Positions 1-5,722 of a DNA stretch of 5,904 bases are shown in pieces. The position numbers and the translations under genes are program-made. The DNA is taken from NCBI GenBank assembly GCA_013298325.1, contig JAAFHJ010000329.1, forward strand, positions 1-5,904, in the 5' to 3' direction. The notes under the pieces are model-generated. The model saw only the letters and a program-made list of their open reading frames with translations. It had not been told where the DNA came from and searched no databases. Origin of the DNA: Myxococcales bacterium (GTDB lineage Bacteria > Myxococcota_A > Polyangia > Polyangiales > Polyangiaceae). The stretch's first letter is position 1. Every line of letters begins with the position of its first letter.

Positions 1-432
1 GATCGCCTTCTCGGGCAGGTCGAACTTCGGCATCTTCCCTTTGCCGTTCTTCAGAACCGCCACGATTTCCTCGTCCTTGATCTTGTCCTGCCATGCCGGG
101 TCGCTCAGGTTCGTCGCTTGGACCATCGGTCCGGTGGGGCCGTCGCCGCGGCCGAGTTCGCCGTGGCAGGTGACGCATTGCTTGCTCCACGCAAGGTCGG
201 CGAGGCGCGCCTCTTCGTCCCCTTTGCGTGCGCTGTTGGCCGGTCGACTTGCCGGGTCGACGACCTTCTGCCCCTGCGCTTCCCGCGCTTTTTCCTCGGC
301 GCGATCGTGATCGGCGGCGTTCCACTCCAGCAAACCGGCCGCCGACGGGGCGCGATCGCACGCCACAAGCCCAGCGACGACGATGGCAACGAACAGCGCA
401 GAGGTCGAATGGGAGGGCGGGGACGAGCGCAT
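1..432 (-). CDS. Lipid-anchored mono-heme c-type cytochrome (partial, C-terminus beyond window)
   Basis: The reading frame starts at an ATG at 432-430 and is still open at position 1, giving 144 residues. It begins with a lipoprotein signal peptide: a hydrophobic stretch rich in Val/Ala/Leu ends in the lipobox LVAC, with the lipidated Cys at residue 25. A charged, Ala/Glu/Lys-rich linker follows (about 30-80). Then comes the haem c attachment motif CVTCH (Cys86, Cys89, His90), with GELGRGDGPTG directly after it. KGKMPKF supplies Met134 as the likely distal haem ligand. This layout fits a small class I cytochrome c domain (CBB3/c6-like), which carries electrons on the outer face of a membrane. 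Asp at position +2 after the lipid Cys would mean inner-membrane retention under the E. coli Lol rule; applying that rule here is an inference. An in-frame stop at 465-463 leaves this ATG as the natural start, although no strong Shine-Dalgarno site is seen. The redox partner is unknown. The missing C-terminus may hold more than the end of this domain. Confidence 0.9.
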   Translation of the reverse strand, partial: MRSSPPSHSTSALFVAIVVAGLVACDRAPSAAGLLEWNAADHDRAEEKAREAQGQKVVDPASRPANSARKGDEEARLADLAWSKQCVTCHGELGRGDGPTGPMVQATNLSDPAWQDKIKDEEIVAVLKNGKGKMPKFDLPEKAI

Positions 433-490
433 GGCGGGTCGATAGTCGACGGGCGCGGAAGTCTCAACGGCGATGACCGAGGAAAGCGAA

Positions 491-520
491 ACCCCGATGT
501 CCACAGCGGAACATCGGGGG
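491..520 (-). terminator. Hairpin, probable weak intrinsic terminator of the 549-1346 gene
   Basis: A perfect 9-bp inverted repeat is present: CCCCGATGT at 492-500 and ACATCGGGG at 511-519, with a 10-nt loop. Read on the minus strand it lies just past the stop of the lipoprotein gene and is followed by GTTTCGCTTTCC, a broken T-tract. It is therefore best read as a terminator for that gene, which would leave the cytochrome gene at 432-1 with its own promoter. The interrupted T-tract makes efficiency uncertain. It could instead be a hairpin in the cytochrome leader. Nothing else is recognisable in the 116-bp gap at 433-548. Confidence 0.5.
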
Positions 521-548
521 CGATTTCAGCAGCTTAGGGCTGAGTCGT

Positions 549-1346
549 TCACGGCGTGTAGTACCAGCGCGGCCCCTTGCAGAGCGCACTAGAGGTGGTG
601 CAGAAACCGGCTGAATTCTTTGAAGAATAGCCGCGAAAGAGCTCCGCCTGGAGGGAGGCGTTGTTGTTGCAGACGTGGTACTCGCCGAGTGTTGAGTTCG
701 CCGACTTCGCGACGGCCGCCATCGCCTCGTCGAGGGCCGACTTGAGGTCGTTCCCGGTGAATTTGCAGGTCGGAACGAGCTTCGTTGCCGCCTCGATGTC
801 CTGAGCCTTCAGCGCATCGACGAGCCCCTTCACGCCGCCGGCGCAGGTGACGTCCCGTTCGATGATCGGAATGAGCTGCCCGAGGAGGTCGGCGGCAGGC
901 CCCTTTTGGATCGTCGAAAGTCCGAGGAATTTCGAAGGGTCACACCCACATCCTTGATACTCCGCCAGAAGGGCCAGGAGCTCCGCTTTGGTCCCCTTGC
1001 GCGTCTCGGTCTTGACGACATCGAGGAGGTCGCGGCCGTTCTTGTCCTTTTCGCCCGGCTTCGAACCGTAATTCGCTTGGAAGCCGTAGCCGACTTGGGT
1101 CGTCCCGCAGGTGACGGAGAGGTCGGTCGTCGTGTGCGGCGGCCACATCGGCGTCGTTCGGCCGCCGAGGTCCTTGTACGCGTCTTTTTGCAGGGTTCGG
1201 TAGGTCGCCGTGCAGCTCGATTTGAGGTCGTCTTCCGTGGTTTCGTCGGAGGTCCCCTCGTCGGCGGCACACGCGACGAGCGCGGCAGCGAGCGGGGCGA
1301 GGGCGGCGATTCGGAAAAAGCGAGCGGCGAAGCGGACGTAGGGCAT
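549..1346 (-). CDS. Cysteine-containing lipoprotein of unknown function
   Basis: This is a complete 265-residue protein, not recognised as a member of a named family. The N-terminus is a clear lipoprotein signal peptide: Arg residues at 5, 9 and 12, an Ala/Leu-rich hydrophobic core, and the lipobox LVAC with the lipid-carrying Cys at 26. A short acidic tether follows (ADEGTSDETTEDDLK), a style common in myxobacterial surface lipoproteins. The mature part has nine further cysteines, among them a GCGCD pair near the middle and a closely spaced pair near the C-terminus (GFC...ALC). This suggests disulphide bonds in an extracytoplasmic domain. The odd cysteine number would leave one unpaired. No transmembrane segment is visible beyond the signal. 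The residue after the lipid Cys is Ala, so outer-membrane sorting is expected under the E. coli rule. The gene is transcribed divergently from panB, and its stop lies 29 bp from a terminator-like hairpin. The start is the ATG at 1346, directly before the signal peptide; its Shine-Dalgarno site is weak. Function cannot be assigned. Confidence 0.85.
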   Translation of the reverse strand: MPYVRFAARFFRIAALAPLAAALVACAADEGTSDETTEDDLKSSCTATYRTLQKDAYKDLGGRTTPMWPPHTTTDLSVTCGTTQVGYGFQANYGSKPGEKDKNGRDLLDVVKTETRKGTKAELLALLAEYQGCGCDPSKFLGLSTIQKGPAADLLGQLIPIIERDVTCAGGVKGLVDALKAQDIEAATKLVPTCKFTGNDLKSALDEAMAAVAKSANSTLGEYHVCNNNASLQAELFRGYSSKNSAGFCTTSSALCKGPRWYYTP

Positions 1347-1458
1347 GGAACGTAAAGCTACCGAAATGGGCGGCAGATGGGTTTCTTTTTCCTCACCGGT
1401 TGCCTATGAATCGTCTTCGGCGTGGACCTCAACCGATGGGGCCGCGACCGGAGGTTCC
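1347..1458. promoter_or_regulatory. Divergent intergenic region, presumed promoters for the lipoprotein gene and panB
   Basis: This 112-bp gap separates the starts of two divergent genes, so promoters in both directions are expected here. It contains a pyrimidine run TTTCTTTTTCC (1382-1392), AT-rich for this genome. A loose -10-like TATGAA lies at 1405-1410, 17 bp after TTTCTT at 1382-1387. Neither matches the sigma-70 consensus well, so promoter positions are guesses. No operator palindrome or riboswitch is recognisable. Confidence 0.35.
1450..1454 (+). promoter_or_regulatory. Ribosome-binding site that sets the panB start
   Basis: GGAGG lies four bases before the ATG at 1459. It supports this start over an in-frame ATG at 1345, which would overlap the start codon of the divergent lipoprotein gene and add 38 residues with no resemblance to PanB. 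Confidence 0.7.
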
Positions 1459-2373
1459 ATGTACACACCGACCGCAGCGGGCGCCGTCGCGCCGAAGAAG
1501 ATCACGGTCCCCGAGCTCCGCAACCGCAAAGCCGCCCAAGGGCAGGCGCGGATCGCGATGATCACCGCCTACGATTTCACGATGGCGCGCCTCGTCGAAG
1601 AGGGGGGCGCCGAAATGGTCCTCGTGGGCGATTCGCTCGGGATGGTCGTTCAGGGGCAGGCGAACACGCTCCCCGTCACGATGGACGACATGGTCTACCA
1701 CTGCCGCGCGGTCGCACGCGGACTTGCGCGTGCCCATCTCGTCGGCGATTTGCCGTTTCTTTCCTACCAAGCGTCCCCGGAAAAGGCCCTCGAGAGCGCC
1801 GGCCGCCTGATGAAGGAGGGGTTCTGCGAGAGCGTGAAGCTCGAGGGGGGCGCCGAGTACGCTCCCCACGTAAAGCTTCTTGTTCGTGCAGGAATTCCGG
1901 TTGTCGGCCACATCGGCCTCACCCCGCAAAGCGTCCACGCGCTCGGCGGTTTCAAGATGCAGGGGCGTGGCGACGAAGCAGGGAAGCGCCTCCTTGCCGA
2001 TGCTCTCGCTCTCGAAGAGGCCGGTGCATTCTGCATCGTTCTTGAGGCGGTCCCGCCGGACGTCGCCGCCGCCATCACGGAAGCGCTCACGATTCCGACG
2101 GTCGGCATCGGCGCTGGCGTGCATTGCGACGGGCAGGTGCTTGTTTGCACCGACCTCCTCGGAATGGGGCGCGGTCATTCGCCGAAATTTGTTAAACATT
2201 TCGCGAACGTTGCCGACGTAGCCGTCGCCGCTTTCCAGAGCTACGTCGACGAAGTTCGCTCCGGCGCATTCCCCGCAGCCGAGCACGCCTTCAAGGCGAA
2301 TCGCCCCGCCGCCCCGACGAGCGAGGTGCAGGGCGTCTCGGCGCCCGATTCCTCGAAGCGCTACGTCGCCTGA
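1459..2373 (+). CDS. panB: 3-methyl-2-oxobutanoate hydroxymethyltransferase (ketopantoate hydroxymethyltransferase)
   Basis: PanB transfers a hydroxymethyl group from 5,10-methylenetetrahydrofolate to 2-oxoisovalerate to make ketopantoate, the first committed step to pantothenate and coenzyme A. It is a cytoplasmic (beta/alpha)8 barrel that needs Mg2+. The 304-residue protein aligns along its length with E. coli PanB. The signatures are ITAYD (35-39), LVGDSLGM with Asp58, GDLPF with Asp97, VKLEGG with Lys127 and Glu129, GHIGLTPQS (150-158), GRGDEAG (169-175), and VLEAVP with catalytic Glu196. These match the E. coli metal- and substrate-binding residues Asp45, Asp84, Lys112, Glu114 and Glu181. 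It is longer than the usual 264 or so residues: about 13 extra at the N-terminus and a Pro/Ala/Ser-rich tail of about 30 after AEHAF, probably disordered. The start at 1459 is chosen for its Shine-Dalgarno site and family length. glk follows after 47 bp on the same strand. No other pantothenate gene is in view. Confidence 0.97.
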   Translation: MYTPTAAGAVAPKKITVPELRNRKAAQGQARIAMITAYDFTMARLVEEGGAEMVLVGDSLGMVVQGQANTLPVTMDDMVYHCRAVARGLARAHLVGDLPFLSYQASPEKALESAGRLMKEGFCESVKLEGGAEYAPHVKLLVRAGIPVVGHIGLTPQSVHALGGFKMQGRGDEAGKRLLADALALEEAGAFCIVLEAVPPDVAAAITEALTIPTVGIGAGVHCDGQVLVCTDLLGMGRGHSPKFVKHFANVADVAVAAFQSYVDEVRSGAFPAAEHAFKANRPAAPTSEVQGVSAPDSSKRYVA

Positions 2374-2405
2374 TCGCGAATCGGCTCCGCGGCCGGCCTC
2401 AGGCG
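2367..2405 (+). repeat. Inverted repeat spanning the panB stop codon
   Basis: CGCCTGA at 2367-2373, including the TGA stop of panB, is the exact reverse complement of TCAGGCG at 2399-2405. The 25-nt interval is GC-rich, with CCGCGG and GGCCGGCC nested in it. After a 2-nt internal mismatch a further TAC/GTA can pair outside the arms. There is no T-tract, so it does not look like an intrinsic terminator. It may affect mRNA stability or coupling to glk, whose Shine-Dalgarno site starts six bases downstream. Short GC-rich arms can arise by chance in such a genome. Confidence 0.4.
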
Positions 2406-2410
2406 TAGTA

Positions 2411-2416
2411 GAGGAG
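2411..2416 (+). promoter_or_regulatory. Ribosome-binding site that sets the glk GTG start
   Basis: GAGGAG lies four bases before GTG at 2421. An in-frame TAG at 2409-2411 rules out any earlier start, and LLAADVGGTN begins right after the GTG as expected for glucokinase. The GTG start is therefore well supported. Confidence 0.7.
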
Positions 2417-2420
2417 CGAC

Positions 2421-3401
2421 GTGCTTCTCGCGGCCGATGTGGGTGGAACGAACACGCGCTTTGCGCTCTTTTCCGAAGGCGGCACGCTCCGGCGTCGGTC
2501 CCAGGTTGCCAATGACGAGGTCGCGTCTTTTGATGCGGCCTTGTCTGCGTTTCTGGCGCAGGAAGCGGCCGACGCAGAGACGCTTGGAGCCGCGGCGATC
2601 GGAGTGGCGGCGCCGGTTGCCGGGCGGGTTGCGACGCTCACGAACCGCGCCTGGACCGTCGACGCCGATGCGATTGCACAACGGCTCGGCGCACCGGTGG
2701 TTCTGGCGAATGACTTGGAAATTCTTGCGGAAGGCGTCTTCGCGCCGACCGCTTTTCAAGCAAGTGCGCCGCCGCTCGTACTTCGGGATCGTCGGCGAAC
2801 CGGCGTGCGCGGCGTGGTCGTCGCAACCGGAACCGGCCTCGGCGCAACCTTCGCTGCGAACCATACGGGCCTCCCGCCGGTCCTTTTCCCGTCCGAAGCC
2901 GGCCACGTCCTTGCGCCCGCCTTCGACGACCAGGCGGCGCACTTTCATAAGTTCCTTGCGAAGCGCCTCGATTTTCCTCTGATTACCGTTGAGCATGTCA
3001 CCCGCGGACGCGCCCTCTCCGATGGGTATGCGTTCTTTGCGAAGCGCGAAGTCCCCACGGAACCTGCGGAAGATCCGAATCGCGCGGTGGTCCGCCGGGC
3101 GCTCGACGACGGCGACGAAGCGGCCCTCGCCGCGGTGCTCCTCTACGTCGATACCGTCGCGGTGGCGCTGCGCGATCTCGCTGTCCTCGGAATCGCCCGC
3201 TCCGGGGTCTATGTTGGCGGATCTATTGTAACTTCGCTCGCGCCACTCCTTGAGGCGGCCATCGAAGTGCGTTTTGACGAGCCCCATCCCATGGCGACGC
3301 TCCTCAGCGATGTTCCCGTGTTCCTGATCACCGACGGTGACGCCGCCCTTCGCGGTGCCGCTTCCATGGCATCCCGCCTCACGCTGCAAAATTCGAACTG
3401 A
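2421..3401 (+). CDS. glk: Glucokinase (Glk family, ROK-independent bacterial type)
   Basis: Glucokinase phosphorylates free glucose with ATP to glucose-6-phosphate in the cytoplasm. The 326 residues are close to the roughly 320 of E. coli Glk. The phosphate-binding DVGGTNTRFAL starts at Asp6. LANDLE carries Asn97 and the catalytic base Asp98. The adenosine-side glycine motif is ATGTGLG (135-141). PSEAGHV gives Glu159 and His162, and TVEHVTRG gives Glu191; together these correspond to the E. coli glucose-binding set Asn99, Asp100, Glu157, His160 and Glu187. YVGGS and VPVFLITDGDAALRGAA close the C-terminal domain, as in the family. The cysteine-rich motif of ROK-type kinases is absent, so the Glk (PF02685) family is favoured over ROK. 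Start is GTG. It sits 47 bp after panB and 71 bp before tkt, all on one strand. Feeding glucose-6-phosphate next to a transketolase gene fits a sugar-catabolism role. Substrate preference for glucose over other hexoses is taken from family knowledge. Confidence 0.95.
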   Translation: MLLAADVGGTNTRFALFSEGGTLRRRSQVANDEVASFDAALSAFLAQEAADAETLGAAAIGVAAPVAGRVATLTNRAWTVDADAIAQRLGAPVVLANDLEILAEGVFAPTAFQASAPPLVLRDRRRTGVRGVVVATGTGLGATFAANHTGLPPVLFPSEAGHVLAPAFDDQAAHFHKFLAKRLDFPLITVEHVTRGRALSDGYAFFAKREVPTEPAEDPNRAVVRRALDDGDEAALAAVLLYVDTVAVALRDLAVLGIARSGVYVGGSIVTSLAPLLEAAIEVRFDEPHPMATLLSDVPVFLITDGDAALRGAASMASRLTLQNSN

Positions 3402-3427
3402 ACCGCCCGACCATACTCTGACGCTAA

Positions 3428-3443
3428 GCGGGTCTTCGCCCGC
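3428..3443 (+). other. Small hairpin in the glk-tkt gap
   Basis: GCGGG (3428-3432) and CCCGC (3439-3443) can pair around a six-base loop. There is no following T-tract, so it is unlikely to terminate transcription. The 71-bp gap shows no clear promoter, only a weak CATACT without a fitting -35. Read-through from glk into tkt is therefore the simplest view. Confidence 0.25.
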
Positions 3444-3472
3444 CCTGTCCGACGCCACCCCCGAGAGAGCTC

Positions 3473-5500
3473 ATGACCCGTACGTTCGATCAAACCGCGT
3501 TTGAAGCTGCCGTTACTACGATCAAGACGCTGTCGATGGATGGCGTTGAGAAAGCGAACAGTGGCCACCCCGGGACGCCGATGGGGCTCGCCGATATTGC
3601 CTTTGAGTTGTGGGCAAATCACCTTCGTCACGACCCGAAAGACCCGACGTGGATCGGTCGCGATCGCTTTGTCCTCTCGTGCGGACACGCGTCGATGCTC
3701 ATCTACTCGCTGCTTCACCTCTTTGACTACGGTCTGAGCATTGAGGACCTCAAGAATTTCCGCCAGTGGGGTTCGAAGACGCCGGGGCATCCGGAGGTCT
3801 TCCACACGGCAGGTGTTGAAATTACTACCGGTCCGCTCGGCTCCGGCGTCTCCAGCGCCGTCGGCTTCGCCCTTGCCGAGAAGATGAAGGAGGCGCGCTT
3901 CGGAGCGCCCTTCGTCCATAATCATGTCTACGTCATTTGTTCCGATGGCGACGTGCAAGAGGGGATTTCTGCGGAAGCGGCAAGCCTTGCCGGGCACTGG
4001 GGGCTCGATAACCTGACGGTGATTTGGGACGACAATCGCATCACCATCGAGGGGACGACCGACCTCGCAACGAGCGAAGATGTCGGCGCACGCTACGAGG
4101 CGCAGGGGTGGTCTGTTGTGCGTATTGATGGGCACAATCGCGGCGAAATCGCCAAGGCGCTCGACAAGGCCAATCGTACGAAAGGCCGGCCGACGTTCGT
4201 CGTCGCGCGGACTCACATTGCAAACGGCGCCCCCCACGCCCACGACACCTCGGAAGCGCACGGCGCCCCGCTCGGGAAAGCGGAAATCGCTGCCACGAAG
4301 ACGGCACTTGGTGTCGACCCGGCCCTCGATTTCTACGTCCCGGAAGTCGTTCGGACTGCCGTCGCCGCTCGCGTTGCCGAGCTCCATGGCGAGCGCCAGG
4401 CGTGGGATGCGAACTATGCGGTGTGGCGCGCCGGCGATGCCGCAAAAGCGGATGCTCTCGATTCGTTGCTTGGAAAAGTCGTTCCCGACGACCTTCTTAC
4501 TCAATTGATTGAAGCGATTCCGGCCAAAGAAGATGCAACGCGCAACCTCTCGAACGCCATTGAGCAAAAGGTTGCCGCACTCCTGCCGAGCTTGATCGGT
4601 GGGTCTGCCGACCTCGGTCCGTCGACGAAGACGCTCATCAAGAATGGGGGTTCTATCGGGGCGGGGAGCTACGAAGGGCGCAACCTCTTCTTCGGCATTC
4701 GCGAGCACGGGATGGGCGCCATCGTGAACGGCCTCGCCCTCGCGGGGGGCTTCATCCCCTTCGGTTCGACCTTCTTGGTGTTCTCCGACTACATGCGCGG
4801 ATCAATTCGTCTTTCCGCAGTCATGGGTCTTCAGACTCTCTGGATTTACACCCACGATTCCGTTTGGCTGGGCGAAGACGGACCGACCCACCAGCCGATC
4901 GAGCACCTCTGGGCGCTCCGGTTGATTCCGAATCTCCACGTTGTTCGCCCCGCCGACGCCCTTGAAACGGCAGCGGCCTGGACAATGGCCATTCAGCGGA
5001 AGCACGGTCCGACGGCATTTGCCCTTTCGCGCCAGAAAGTTCCGAATCTCGTTCGCCCGTCCGGCTTCGTCCCGACCGATATGCTCAAAGGCGCCTACGT
5101 CGTCTACGAGCCGAGTTCCGAAGAGCGCATGACGCTCCCGAGCTTCCCGGCCCATCCCGACGTCATCCTGGTTGCGACCGGCAGCGAAGTCGGGGTCGCC
5201 GTCGAAGCCGCGAAGACGCTAGCGGCAGAAGGCAAGCAAGTTCGCGTGGTTTCGGCGCTCTGCCTCGAGGTCTTCGACGAGCAAGACGTCGACTACAAGG
5301 AGAGCATCCTCCCGCACGGCGTCAAACTTGCGGCGTTTGAAGCGGGGCGTACGGGCCCCTGGCGGGCGATTGTCGGTCGCGACGGTCTTGTGATTGGCGT
5401 CGACCATTTTGGCGCGAGCGCCCCCGACAAGGTGCTCGCCGAAAAGTTTGGGCTCACGGCGCCCCAGGTCGCCGACAAGCTTCGCGCCTACATCGGCTGA
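3473..5500 (+). CDS. tkt: Transketolase
   Basis: Transketolase moves two-carbon ketol units between sugar phosphates (for example xylulose-5-phosphate to ribose-5-phosphate or erythrose-4-phosphate), using thiamine diphosphate and a divalent metal. The 675 residues match the usual length of about 660-680. The N-terminal cofactor domain has SGHPGTPMG (His32), CGHAS, TTGPLGSG (118-125) and the thiamine-diphosphate motif SDGDVQEG (157-164), with Asp158 and metal ligand Asn188 in DDNRITI. HGAPLG contains His263. The pyrimidine domain has GSADLGPSTKT, then FGIREHGMGAI with catalytic Glu411, then HDSVWLGEDGPTHQP for phosphate and sugar binding. The C-terminal domain ends in GVDHFGASAPDKVLAEKFG. The first Gly of the textbook GDG motif is Ser here, a variant also known from mycobacterial and other transketolases, so not a defect. 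The ATG at 3473 has only a weak purine-rich leader (GAGAGAG) but gives the correct conserved N-terminus. It is the last gene of the likely panB-glk-tkt unit and is followed by a strong terminator. Confidence 0.97.
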   Translation: MTRTFDQTAFEAAVTTIKTLSMDGVEKANSGHPGTPMGLADIAFELWANHLRHDPKDPTWIGRDRFVLSCGHASMLIYSLLHLFDYGLSIEDLKNFRQWGSKTPGHPEVFHTAGVEITTGPLGSGVSSAVGFALAEKMKEARFGAPFVHNHVYVICSDGDVQEGISAEAASLAGHWGLDNLTVIWDDNRITIEGTTDLATSEDVGARYEAQGWSVVRIDGHNRGEIAKALDKANRTKGRPTFVVARTHIANGAPHAHDTSEAHGAPLGKAEIAATKTALGVDPALDFYVPEVVRTAVAARVAELHGERQAWDANYAVWRAGDAAKADALDSLLGKVVPDDLLTQLIEAIPAKEDATRNLSNAIEQKVAALLPSLIGGSADLGPSTKTLIKNGGSIGAGSYEGRNLFFGIREHGMGAIVNGLALAGGFIPFGSTFLVFSDYMRGSIRLSAVMGLQTLWIYTHDSVWLGEDGPTHQPIEHLWALRLIPNLHVVRPADALETAAAWTMAIQRKHGPTAFALSRQKVPNLVRPSGFVPTDMLKGAYVVYEPSSEERMTLPSFPAHPDVILVATGSEVGVAVEAAKTLAAEGKQVRVVSALCLEVFDEQDVDYKESILPHGVKLAAFEAGRTGPWRAIVGRDGLVIGVDHFGASAPDKVLAEKFGLTAPQVADKLRAYIG

Positions 5501-5519
5501 TAGGCGTTTCCGAAGCGCG

Positions 5520-5560
5520 AAAGCCCTCCCACACGAGTGGGGGGGGCTTTCCTGCTTTTG
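5520..5560 (+). terminator. Intrinsic terminator after tkt
   Basis: AAAGCCCTCCCAC (5520-5532) pairs with GTGGGGGGGGCTTT (5537-5550) around an ACGA tetraloop, with one T-G wobble and one bulged G. It starts 20 bp after the tkt stop and is followed by TTTCCTGCTTTTG, a broken T-rich tail. This is the most convincing terminator in the window and marks the end of the tkt transcript. Confidence 0.85.
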
Positions 5561-5561
5561 T

Positions 5562-5675
5562 CTGGAATATCGCGATCCCGAACCTCTCTGCGATCGTGTG
5601 GCCAGGGTCGGAAGGTGCTGGCGGCGATGGCACGTGTGGGCTCCACCGACGACCTTTGATGCCATTTGATTCCAG
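5562..5675 (+). ncRNA. Candidate structured RNA resembling bacterial 4.5S/SRP RNA (unconfirmed)
   Basis: The gene-free stretch between the tkt terminator and the last lipoprotein can be closed by a 7-bp end stem, CTGGAAT (5562-5568) with ATTCCAG (5669-5675). This defines 114 nt. Near the middle is a hairpin, GCCAG (5601-5605) with CTGGC (5618-5622), capped by C-GGAA-G (5609-5614). The SRP RNA tip has the same GGAA loop. In order with E. coli 4.5S RNA I see TCCCG, CTCTG, CAGG, CGGAAGG, GATG and CGTGTG, and the tetraloop sits at nearly the same distance from the 5' end. Against it, the strongly conserved AGCA on the 3' side of the loop is absent (TGCTGG instead), and helix pairing between the two halves is poor apart from the segments named. 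It may be a diverged or decayed SRP RNA, another structured leader, or chance in GC-rich DNA. Confidence 0.27.
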
Positions 5676-5710
5676 CACGGCCGACCTTTCGGGTAGCACG
5701 CGATGCCAAC

Positions 5711-5715
5711 AGGAG
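5711..5715 (+). promoter_or_regulatory. Ribosome-binding site of the last lipoprotein gene
   Basis: AGGAG stands seven bases before GTG at 5723, the best-spaced Shine-Dalgarno site in the window. It supports a GTG start directly before a lipoprotein signal peptide. Confidence 0.75.
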
Positions 5716-5722
5716 TTACGCC

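Noticed and set aside
118..537. Plus-strand frames over the first 540 bases
   Set aside because: They lie opposite the cytochrome gene, whose haem motif and signal peptide are clear on the minus strand.
1345..1458. Upstream ATG giving a 342-residue PanB
   Set aside because: It overlaps the start codon of the divergent gene, lacks a ribosome-binding site, and adds residues unlike the family. GGAGG before 1459 is better.
2361..3458. A 365-codon minus-strand frame opposite glk
   Set aside because: Arg/Gly-rich shadow of glk with no recognisable motif, and it also crosses both gene borders.
3944..3967. Transketolase cofactor motif begins SDG instead of GDG, first thought a missing residue
   Set aside because: The Ser variant occurs in other functional bacterial transketolases, and the metal-binding Asp and Asn are intact.
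3209..4708. A 499-codon open frame on the minus strand across the glk end and most of tkt
   Set aside because: It is antisense to two certain enzymes, is Arg-rich without any domain, and is the expected by-product of GC-rich third positions in the sense genes.
5636..5649. Short resemblance of GGGCTCCAC to the conserved GUCCGGGCUCCA block of RNase P RNA
   Set aside because: Only a few bases match, and none of the other RNase P RNA conserved blocks is present nearby.
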